64,000 nt of DNA from Diphasiastrum complanatum (Eukaryota > Streptophyta > Lycopodiopsida > Lycopodiales > Lycopodiaceae): contig CM055092.1 of the NCBI GenBank assembly GCA_029204225.1, forward strand, positions 23,685,005-23,749,004. Reading direction: 5' to 3'. Of this stretch, positions 46,201-55,633 are shown piece by piece. Position numbers and translations under genes: made by a program. How positions within the stretch are numbered: the stretch's first letter is position 1; each line of letters starts with the position of its first letter. The notes under the pieces are model-generated. The model ran no database searches, was not told where the DNA came from, and worked only from the letters and a program-made list of their open reading frames with translations.

Positions 46201-47157
46201 GATTTTATGGCTGATCTAGCTTTCACACGTGTGCAGTACTGTATATTACTACTGATGTATGGAAAGGGACAATACTAAGTCATATATAAGTGTTTATAAT
46301 CAGATCTTTGTGCATTTCTAGCTTCTAGAATGCATAACGTAGTGATTTCTAGAAATCTTCTAGCTATTTCTAGATGTGCAACCAAATTTGGCTAAAAATC
46401 ACTGATCCACTCATGTGTTATGGATTTGTATTTTTTTACAGATACATCTACACAAATCAAAATAAATATACATAGATCTACATCTATATCCACACAGCTT
46501 TTGGAACAACATAAATGCAATGAAAGGCTGATGTCTACACAATGCAATGAAGCTGATATTTAACGCAATAAAAGATAGTATTGATTCAGTATGAAAACAA
46601 AACAGATGTAAATGAGTACAACAAGCTGCGGATCGAAGCCGCGTACTCTAAGCTATTTATGAGCGACTAAAATATAAGCTAGAATTAAGCGCAACTACTG
46701 ATAAGCAATAAACATGCAATGTCTAATCAAATCTAAAGAACTTGATTCTTGCCCTTGGAATAGTCTTTCTTCTTGGTGTATAGAGCCATGGATATGTCTT
46801 TGATGGACAGGCTGCTAGTCTTTCTCCGCATTTCTTCTTGAAGAAGATGACCGATTTCCTTTTGAAGAGTGAGGTTGGGTTGTGTGGAGATGATCACCAC
46901 AAAGTGCTCATATGACTTTGGAAGAGAAGAAAGCAAGGTCAGAACGGCATCATCATCTTGAATAGAACATCCTACAGCTGATAACTGTTCTAACATAGAC
47001 TTGAAGTTGTTGATGCGAGAAGTGATGACAGTACAATCAGACATGCTAAGAGTAAAGAACATCCTCCTAAGATGTAATCTCGTGGTTACATCGTGCGTCT
47101 CATAAAGACTTCATAACAAGTCCAGCACTTCCTTAGAGGTTTTGCACGTGGTAACGT
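43279..47157 (+). repeat. Direct duplicate of 33974-37767 in the IR4 spacer
   Basis: Collinear from TCGGATTTGT through GGTAACGT with small indels (about 3.88 kb against 3.79 kb). It joins the left arm at 43278/43279 inside a gag fragment. After GTAACGT it continues as intact copia gag while the first copy breaks into the arm, so this copy preserves the parental order. Confidence 0.93.
45140..45242 (-). pseudogene. TNP2-like first exon (spacer copy)
   Basis: ATG at 45242; same Ser/Asp-rich start, nonsense codons and donor as 7719-7821. Confidence 0.45.
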
Positions 47158-47407
47158 CAGATATTTGGGAGTTGGCCAGATTGAGTGTGATACATGCTAG
47201 GGCCTTCTAATCTTTGATCCTCCAGGCCTTTGCTTGATCACCATCTTCTGGTTTCAGGTCTGCACCTTCTACTACATCCCAAAGATCTCTATCTATCAAC
47301 ATCATTCTAACTTTTAACTTCCAAATGTAGAAGTTAGAACCATTGAACTTGTTAATGACTCTAGCTTCACTGAGTGATGAAGATGAAGAGCTACCTATAT
47401 GAGACAT
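46733..47407 (-). pseudogene. Nearly complete copia gag, two in-frame stops
   Basis: Start ATG at 47407 (MSHIGSSSSSSLSEARVINK), then FNGSNFYIWKLKVRMMLIDR, DLWDVVEGADLKPED, RIKD-TAG-KALACITLNLA, TSKEVLDLL-TGA-SLYETHDVTT, LRRMFFTLSMSD, INNFKSMLEQLSAVGC, LTLLSSLPKSYEHF, LQKEIGHLLQEEM, KGKNQVL and stop. All in one frame of 225 codons with only two nonsense codons, the best-kept coding unit of the copia family here. It stops before the expected CCHC zinc knuckle, where LTR-like DNA follows. A primer-binding site and LTR lie upstream. Confidence 0.93.
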
Positions 47408-47454
47408 GATAACAGTACACATATAGAACAAACTTAATCTCTTGGTTTATTTGA

Positions 47455-47474
47455 GCTAAGCTCTGCTACCAATT
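47455..47474 (-). other. Primer-binding site of the copia element
   Basis: The minus strand reads TTGGTAGCAGAGCTTAGC two bases after the LTR end CCCCATCA. TGGTAGCAGAGC is a common variant of the plant copia initiator-tRNA site. It lies 50 bases upstream of the gag ATG. Confidence 0.75.
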
Positions 47475-48333
47475 TGATGGGGCAAGGGACATAGAAGAAT
47501 GTGAACAGAGAAGAAAGCAAGAATATTGCGGAACAGCTCTCTCATTCTAATCGGCTGCTAGGAGCAAAAACAGTCTAAAAGATAGCTTATGCTAAATGTA
47601 ATCACAACTTTAAGTGTTCTAATTGCCCAATAGGATCTTAAAGATTAATTCATACTCTAAAATAAGAGTACAGTCCACCGCAGAGATTAGAGATGGTTTG
47701 TGTGTGGTGCTACTGAAATCAGATTCAATGTGAAGTATAGTTTTGAAATAAATGGAAGAGCAGTATGATATCCCGAGTTCCTCAGGCGTCAAAGATAGCC
47801 ATCATCTGATCAAAAACTGAGGAGTCTTAGACGTCCGTGTTCTGATTAGAGTGAGTAAACAAGCACGATCAAACAGCAATAAAAGTGCATTCAATCACAA
47901 CATGCATTCATCTACGATGTACACAGATAAAAGCAAGCTGCTACTATATTACACTGAAGCACAATCCAAATAGCAATTACAACAAAAAATGACAGCGTAA
48001 TTGGGAGGCTCAAAAATGTGTCTCATGGATGGAGCAACCCATAATCTGTGCTTGGATGATCTATTTATAGACTTCATCCGTGTATTAATTACATTGAATG
48101 CTTTTCACCTAATTAGGAAAGCCGTTGTACTTGAAAGTATATGGCTTTTGTGACAACTGTACACAGTATATATATGGTCAATAATTTAGCAGTGTTGTTG
48201 GAACGTTCCTCGTTTATGTGAGACGACCTTTGGGATTTTTCTCTCTTTGCATTTTTTCCAAGAAGCCGAAGGTGCCCTAAAAAGACGATGTCTTAAAAAT
48301 AGCTTAACGTATGAAAGTAGATGACCTTCAGGA
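47475..48333 (-). repeat. Copia 5' LTR (minus strand), continuing into the right arm
   Basis: The minus-strand end CCCCATCA is at 47475. The TATA box CTATAAATAG reads on the minus strand at about 48058-48068. Two copies of a CTCTCTTTGCATTTTT..CAAGAAGCCGAAGGTG motif occur at 48230-48275 and 48336-48380, the second already inside the arm, so the LTR start lies beyond 48334 and was caught up in the inversion. Confidence 0.7.
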
Positions 48334-48680
48334 ATTTTCTCTCTCTTCGCATTTTTCGCAAGAAGCCGAAGGTGTGTTAAAAACAGTTAAGGTTTTCGAA
48401 CTATGCAAGTGTCGCATTTCGGGGAGATGCAAAAAAACTGAAGCTTTTGAAAACATAGCGTATTTCTGCAGATTGTTGAAAAAGTAATGTCTTTCTACAA
48501 ACTTGTTCTAAATGCAAGTTTTGTGGAAGTCGTTGAAGATGACCAAATCTTCAATGAATTCAAGTTATTAAACTTGACATTTGAACTTTGAAATTATGAC
48601 AGGATTGGTTACCCTTTGCTGGAGATCAGCTGGAAGCGTTGTAAACGTTCTTCAAATAAATTGGTTGTCTAAGTTTGATA

Positions 48681-50379
48681 TTGCTACACGTATCAAATGA
48701 GCAGACGTAGATCCAAATTTGGTTTCACCTGACCCTAGATCAATGATCAATAAATATGCAAGAAGAATCATGAAATAGAAATTAGTCATTCACCAAGGAG
48801 GCAATTGTGGGCTTAATTTTCAACAACCTGCTCTACTAATGCATGACTATGCCTATCAATTTTGAACAAAACATAATGACAAAATATCACGTTCAATCTT
48901 ATAGTAACTAGCTTTGAAATTGTTAATACTACAGTAATTACATAGTCAAACAAAGTTTTGAATTATCAGACAAAAGCAATATGAGATTATGAGCTACAAA
49001 AACAATCACAAAGATGCATACATTCTGACGTAATATTGAATGCAATAAAGGATTTATTGATTCAAAATAAAATAGATGATGATGAGCACAAGACAATTGC
49101 GGATAGAAACCATGTACTCGAAGCTATCTTTGAGCAACTGATGAATCTGTCTGAATTACGATTCTGATGATTAGCAGTAAGCGATGATAGCCAAAAAGAA
49201 CTAAGCTAGAATGCTCAAGAGTGTTCAAGCTTGAAAGCTTGAGAGTGCTGCTACAAATAACTTCAATGCTTGCATGTATAAAAAATCTAAATTCTAAGTA
49301 GATCTTGTTCAGTATAACTGCCATCATACTTTGCATCGTGTTACCTGTTTGGGGATTGTGGTGCTTGCATACAACAAATCAGACATGAGACAACTGTGAG
49401 TTTACAAAGAGAGAGAAATGTGGCGAGAGTGAGAGACAACACGATTTCAATAAATAGAACCATTCTAATAAGTTCTAACTCCATGCCTCTTCAATAATTT
49501 GAGAATGATATGTTGATTTTTTTGACACATTCATACTCGTCTTGGTGGGAGACCATTATAGCATCAATTTTTACATGTATCAAATAAATCGTGATTAGAA
49601 TATTAATAAATAAGCACATCAATTTATTAACATAATAACATAAAACCAAAATATTGAATGCCATAAATGTCAAATTGTGCTTATATAAGCACATACAAAA
49701 TAAGTATGAAAATGTCCCATGTCACAACTATTAGGGGATTTTTGTGAATTAAGGCCATTTAGAATCTGGCCAAGTATGTAATATAGATCGTAAGTATGTT
49801 AAGTCCTAATCATTGTGGGATGAAATAAAGTTGTCATCACATTGTCGTGATGTGCTAGTAGTGGAGAAGTTGAAGCGACTACAGACGAAAATGAGTAGTT
49901 CAATTACAGGAAGGTACAGGGCTTTGTGGTTGTTTATGATCAGTCGCAAACATGTGCATATAAATGGTTGCTTTGGCCAATTAAAGTGGTTGTTATTAGG
50001 TTGTTAGACTATGCATTGATAGATTTTTAAGGCTGGAAGCTATTGTAATGTTGCTACCTACCTGCTTTGACTTATTGTACTGCCAATAGCAAGAGGAATT
50101 TCCTTGCATAAGACCTTTTTGGAAAAAATTGTTCAAAGTATAGTGATGGCATTTGTACTGAGAATGTTTCTTTTAATATAGAAGATAAATGTTCCATGTT
50201 ATTGATTTGGTTGCAAAATACATTGTTGGATTGTTTCAATTTAGTATCTTAGTTGTTGATATTACCTTTGAATGCAAAAGGTATTTTTACCTCTTATAGA
50301 ATGAACAATTAAAAACCATCTTAGGTGATGTTCGTAGATAATCAAAGTCATCCCTAATACCTTTGTGGTTTTGTTGTCA
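48681..50379. repeat. Right-arm LTR-related and unassigned DNA
   Basis: 48850-49260 is related to the 19560-20010 LTR-B sequence (CCTATCAATTTTGAACAAAA, GCATACATTCTGACGTAAT, GATGATGATGAGCACAAGACAATT). 49740-50379 leads into gag without a recognised domain. Open frames of 64-70 codons are mirrored in the left arm and not considered genes. Confidence 0.5.
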
Positions 50380-50897
50380 GTGTGATCAGGTGACATAGTT
50401 ATTATGGATAATATTGGTTTTCAACTTTGGGTGGAATTTCCAATTATTACTGACAATCTAATCATAATGTCTTTTAGAGCTAGTAGTTCACCGTGGTTCA
50501 TGGCTTGGATATCGTACATGGGTCGTAGTTGGACATCTACATTTCAATGTTTTAAAGGGAAGAAACATGATGATCCTGATATGCATATACACCAATTTTT
50601 GGCTGTGTTAGGCTAATCATGACACGAAGGATATTTTTAAAAATTGGAATTATAACCAACTACTTTGAAAGGTAATGCTTTGCAATGGTATTTACAATAT
50701 GGGCTACAAGAATTTCAGGTTTACGATGATTTTAAGCATGGTTTTTTTATGCATTATAGAAAGGAGCATTAAAATGAGGAGATTGTTGATAAATTGCAAG
50801 CCATTAAGAAGTGGAAGAAGGAGGATGTGTTAGCTTATATACAATATTTTACAGTGTTGGAGAAGCGACTACAAGAACTATTGTTGGACTTGAAATA
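50380..50897 (+). pseudogene. Ty3/gypsy gag domain, best copy
   Basis: It starts MDNIGFQLWVEFPIITDN (50404), then SSSPWFMAWISYMGRSWTST, FKGKKHDDPDMHIHQFLAVL and a stop; then broken frames PTTLKGNALQWYLQ, LQEFQVYDDFKHGFFMHYRK, LQAIKKWKKEDVLAYIQYFT, VLEKRLQELLLDLK and a stop. The F.G...DPD.H...F, LKGNALQWY and F...F pattern is the retrotransposon gag domain. Stops and a frameshift inactivate it. Confidence 0.82.
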
Positions 50898-52227
50898 GGT
50901 CTCGTTGTTGGTACCCTTCGTGAGGAATTCCCACAAGAAGAGGAATTTGACTCGAAGGAAATTCATAAGCATATGAGCTTGTGGATTAGACATCGTCATG
51001 ATATAGGATGATGAGCTTATAGGGACAGGCAATCCAAACCCCACTGGTGTTCAAGGTCTGATTGGAACAATGTAAAAAACGATGAAAGAACACCAGATAA
51101 ATACAAGATTCAAAGAGATGTCGCGGCCACTAGGATGCATGGAATAGGCAACCCTAAGTTGGGCTTGAGCAGATAGGCGAGCTTGGAAGCAAGCATGGTA
51201 AGTAAATCTAAACTACTCTTATAGTTTGTCTTTGATTTCATGTGATTTCCTTTTACATCATGCATATGACTAGCTGCTCCAACCTAGCCTTAAACTAATC
51301 CCAACTTAAATTGAATGGATAGTTGGCGGACTATGGACATCTACCAACCAAAGAAGAGTACGACTTTGCCTTTAGGTAATCATACGAGGCATTAGACGAT
51401 AAACTGAAAAATTTCTTTGAAACTTTAAATTGTGTATTTTTCATATATTATTGTTGTAAAACACGTACGTTTTTACTCTTAACCATTAGTATAATCAATC
51501 ATTAAATACTAATGTGTTTTGTTTGCCTGTTTTCATGTAGAGTGGACATCATGACGACAACGAGTAGATTAGGTTTTTTATATACATTTTAGTTCATCTT
51601 GTAAGTTAGAGAGTCTGCGAAAGTAGCAATTTTGTGCTACATTGATTGACACTTTCAATATATTTATTATTGCAATTGATCACAAAATTGTTATTGGTTT
51701 TGTATGTCGGATTCCGAAATATGAGCAATGTCGTAATCCAAAATGTGCAATGTCGTAACTAACTGGAATTTGCGAAACTTTGTGCAATGTCGGATTTTTA
51801 AAAAGTAATACGATAAGATATTGCAATTCATAATGTGAATTAAGTAATGTAAGTATAGAAAGTACCTTATGCTTGTCTCGAGGAACTAAATCTCTGCATA
51901 TTCTTAGAGGTTTACAGATCAAAAGGTCTTGCTTATGACATAAGAATTTCACCAATTCTATTGTGAGTCACAAAGCCTCAAATGCAGATCGAGATTAGAG
52001 TTAGCTTGATTGCTTTCAAATCTTTGCATGGGAAACTCTTCGACATAACCCTATTCATTGCTATTTTTCTAAAAGATCATCCACTCCACACACTCAAGAT
52101 TGTACATGCTTTTGCATTACAAATGTGCCACCTTCAATAGGCACATGTGACCTAAGCCATCATGTGAAAGCTCGAGATGAGAAAGTATTTGATTTTAAAA
52201 ACTGAAAAAAAATGTTGCCAAATTGCT

Positions 52228-52473
52228 CTATTTATGCTTGAAGAACATGCATGCCACCATACTGCCAAAAATCCTCAACCGTGGAAAAGGTGTAAACACG
52301 GCGTAGCGAGCTGCCCCAAGCGCTGCCCTGGATTTAGGGTCTGGTTTGTCAAACCATAACGTCCACGCATTCTCCAAAGGATGCGTCTTGCTCTTGCTCG
52401 CATCTAACTCTGTACCACTGTCCTCCTGTGGTGGCTGCTGCTACTCTTCTTGCCCTTTAGTTCCCTCTTGCAT
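52228..52473 (-). pseudogene. eIF4E first-exon fragment (mirror copy)
   Basis: Reverse complement of 39139-39384 with the same TAG and the same one-base frameshift, so both lesions predate the inverted duplication. Confidence 0.82.
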
Positions 52474-53210
52474 TAGTACCACCACAGGTGCAAGCACTAG
52501 AGATCTCTCCTATTAGAGAGAGAGAGATTAGCAAACCCGAATGAGTGAGTGAGTGAGAGAGAGACGATCGAGTGGCTTGGGTGTGTGTCTGTTTCAACGC
52601 ATGTCTTAAAGAGATTTCCAGATAACGAGCACAACAATGATGATAAAACTGTGAGGGCAGGGAGCGGTGGAGTGCACGAGCGGTGGATGGAGAGATGGAG
52701 GGAAGGAGGAGGGTGAGGGAGCTTTGGAGGCCAGGGGGAGGGATGGCGGGAGAGGGAGCCATGGAGGGTGAGGGAAAAGGAGGGATGGATGCATGCATGC
52801 GGAGGAGTGCCACGCATCGTGTTCCCCATGTATGCATCCCCTTCTCATCATTTTTTTTGAAAAAAGTGTATGCATGGGTGAGGGGAGGAAGATGCATGAG
52901 TCCCTCACCAAGAACAAAACTGTAGGTAAGTTTAAATAAATAAATATATATATATATATATATATAGAGAGATATCTATAAATATATAAATATATTTTCA
53001 TGTCACATTCATGACTATGTACGGGTAATAGGATGCACCCATGGTAGCATGAGTGCATCCTCTACTGTATGTACTTTTTCACAAAAACTAATTAAAATTT
53101 TTAGATGCAGGCATGGGGAGGAGGATGTATGCATCACGAAAATGCATACACATTCAGCTCCCACCTAGATTTGCTCCATCGCTATTAATAGTAGCAGCTC
53201 CTTTCTGCTC

Positions 53211-53476
53211 CATCGCTACCATCAGTAGCAGCTCTTTTTTCTCTCTTTTTCACTTTGTGTTTGCACCTGTACCAAGAATAGTGAGAGAGGGGTGATAGCA
53301 GGTGCCGTTGCAGCTTCGATTGAGCATTTTCTCGAGGCTGATAAGCTGGATGGATCAGAAACTCTTGCTACATTGGAATTGCTCTGTAAAACACTACATC
53401 GCTACCATCAGTAGCAGCTCTTTTTTCTCTCTTTTCACTTTGTGTTTGCACCTCTACCAAGAATAGTGAGAGAGGG
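53211..53476 (+). repeat. Partial tandem duplication of the PUB fragment (mirror copy)
   Basis: CATCGCTACCATCAG begins at 53211 and again at 53397; the first copy of the exon (to CTCTGTAAAACACTA) ends at about 53394. Confidence 0.8.
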
Positions 53477-53843
53477 GTGATAGCAGGTGCCGTTGCAGCT
53501 TCGATTGAGCATTTTCTTGAGGCTGATAAGCTGGATGGAGCAGAAACTCTTGCCACATTGGAATTGCTCTGTAAAACACTAGCGGGCCGCATAGCAATGG
53601 GTGGACATGCTCTATTTGTTCCTGCATTGGTGAGAATGGTCCTAAGGGTTTCAGATCAAGCAACAGAGTGCGCAATAGGCACGCTTTTAGCATTTTGTAG
53701 CTCCTCACAGACTGTTCAAGAGACTGTTGTTAAAGCTGGTGTCTTCACTCATATGCTGCTACTCATCCAGAGTGACTGCACAGAAAGAGCCAAATGAAAA
53801 AACGAGGAATTTCCAAAGCTTCTGAGAGTTGATGCAAGAACAT
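53477..53843 (+). pseudogene. U-box/ARM-repeat E3 ligase 3' fragment (mirror copy)
   Basis: Same frame and TGA as 37769-38135: ALVRMVLRVSDQATECAIGT and FTHMLLLIQSDCTERAK. The arm ends at GATGCAAGAACAT, shortly after the KLLR motif expected near the natural C-terminus. Confidence 0.8.
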
Positions 53844-54772
53844 GCTAAAGGTAATGCTTTCTTAGAGCGTCTTATGTTGAGAGTTTAGTTCATAATTTTC
53901 TACTTGTGCTCTTTTAATCATGTTTTAACATCTATGAAGGGCATCTGAATCGTCTCACTTTTATGTTTTGTAGCTAACAAAAGTTTCTAATATGAAGTTG
54001 GCTACTCTTGTTGAGACTTCGCTTACTAAATATTTGCAAAGTGATATTACGTAGCACATAATGTCATTAATAGCACTACGCTTCACGCTTCATACGATCA
54101 AATAGTCTTGGTGTGCGTTAGCTCAAATCTTGCAAGAAATGACCGTTCGGTTTTAGATTGAGTGTGAGGACCACACTACTTAGCACATTACAATGAGACC
54201 TCATTTGACACCAACAATATGACTAGAAATTAAGGAGCTCCTGGAATCCAAAAATAGGAAGCCTTCTTCCATGAAAACTAAAACTTCGATTCTCCATAGA
54301 TGTTTTTGGGCCAACATTTGCATCCGGGTTTAATCTCCATGATGAGATCTATTTTGAAATTTTTTTGACACGTTCTGCGCACTATGCTCTAGAACGTACT
54401 ATTCAAAATGCACAATACATTCCTGTCATGCTCCAAAAGCAAAGTGATCCCAAATCTATACTCAAGTGGGAGGAGCACGCAGGCCGGATTTTCTCTACTC
54501 TCAACCCTGTTCCGGAGGTCCTCATTTCCACATAGGTTGAATTGATTGTCCAGTGGTCCTACTTTGCCCAAATTTTCAATTTTATCTTTCAGGTATGTAT
54601 ATCTAGTAATTTATTGTCTATAGTATATTATCACTATAGCAAATATTACACCTGCGATTATCTTACAGACAAGAACTTTGCGGTTTCATAAGTATGTTTC
54701 GGGTCTAAGAGGACGTTGCGGTTTCGTGATTACATTACGGTTCTATGGGGACGTTGCGGTTTACGTATTATT
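53844..54772 (+). other. Unassigned; possible coding fragment and GCGG-rich short repeats
   Basis: A plus-strand frame open from about 54299 to 54535 is protein-like (FGPTFASGFNLHDEIYFEIF; QKQSDPKSILKWEEHAGRIF) but has no ATG and no family I know; it may be an N-terminal gag piece of the element downstream. 54680-54765 contains repeats of GGACGTTGCGGTTT and ATTACGGTTCTAT. Confidence 0.3.
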
Positions 54773-54907
54773 GAAGGAGCCAGGCAGAGGCCATTCTGCC
54801 CGGTTAGGATTTCCAAAAATTTTTTAGGCTCGGCAAAAAAAAATGCCCGAGCCTAAAAAAATTCTGGAAATCCTAACCGGGCAGAATGGCCTCTGCCCGG
54901 CTCCTTC
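54773..54907. repeat. Near-perfect 135-bp hairpin
   Basis: GAAGGAGCCAGGCAGAGGCC... on the left pairs with ...GGCCTCTGCCCGGCTCCTTC on the right over about 63 bp with three mismatches and a one-base bulge around an A-rich loop (54835-54843). It is GC-richer than its surroundings. Candidate foldback/MITE or small-RNA precursor. Confidence 0.92.
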
Positions 54908-54912
54908 CATTG

Positions 54913-55129
54913 CGTAATGGATTTTTGGACCCTTTTTAAACTAATCCTTAGCTGCCACGTGGCAGGTGCAAGCAAAATCAGCACTAGAAAAATTTGAGAC
55001 CAATCCAATGTTGCCACATGGCAAATGGCAGGCATAATCTGCACTAATTTTTTTTAAAAAAAATAGGTGACTATTCTGCATTTTAATCTGTTCAAAAATG
55101 GGTAGAATAGTCACCAAAAATCCATTACG
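54913..55129. mobile_element. Small non-autonomous TIR element (MITE-like), 217 bp
   Basis: 16-bp perfect terminal repeats CGTAATGGATTTTTGG / CCAAAAATCCATTACG. Inside lie two related GCCAC-TGGCA units (54950-55035) and an internal hairpin GGTGACTATTCT/AGAATAGTCACC (55066-55115). No clear target-site duplication was found, so the superfamily is open. It sits five bases from the 135-bp hairpin. Confidence 0.6.
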
Positions 55130-55633
55130 AATACGTTGCGGGTTGTCCATATGTGGAGGTTTAGAAAGTGTATTATGACGGGAGTTTAGGTAATCAGATT
55201 ACGAATAGGGTTTGACGAGTAGATTGCAGTTTTTATAATGTATTGTTATGACTCAATGTTGTGATTCAATTAGTAGGCGTGATATTGCATTGAAGAGAGT
55301 CGTCGGGTTGTAACCATTACGCGTACGACGACCCAGATTCTGGTAGTGTTAATAACCATAAAGATAATATCTAAATGACTCATAAATAATTGAGTTAAGT
55401 GGATGGTGACATACTCATCGCAACGTGTCATCTTTTGGTAAGGGGGTGTTAAACTTGTTGGTGTTCCGAAGCATTGGAATACTTTTAAGCGATTGGAATA
55501 CTCTTCTTTTCTGCTTCTGAGCTCTTACCTTGTGAAGCACTGCAAGTATTTTCCCACAACATATTCGCAGCAAGAACACTAGCAAGAACTCTAGGTTTAC
55601 CAAGCGGAAAAAAGTCGAAGCATGTAAATTCAA
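55130..55633. other. Leader region of the gypsy remnant; no gene recognised
   Basis: Contains GTCGTCGGGTTG / CGTACGACGACCC inverted words (about 55299-55335). No LTR end or primer-binding site could be identified. Confidence 0.3.

Larger units (their letters stand above)
48334..53843 (-). repeat. Right arm of 5510-bp inverted repeat (IR4)
   Basis: Reverse complement of 37769-43278 (coordinates sum to 91612). Differences noted: Pro/Thr and Pro/His codon changes near 52805, Pro/Ser near 49500, Cys/Tyr near 49911. No net indel. Confidence 0.97.

Noticed and set aside
37769-53843. Giant MULE or foldback transposon with 5.5-kb terminal inverted repeats
   Set aside because: Ends fall inside unrelated retroelement sequence on both sides, no target duplication is visible, and the inner ends cut through a copia LTR. 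Inverted duplication of a genomic segment fits better.
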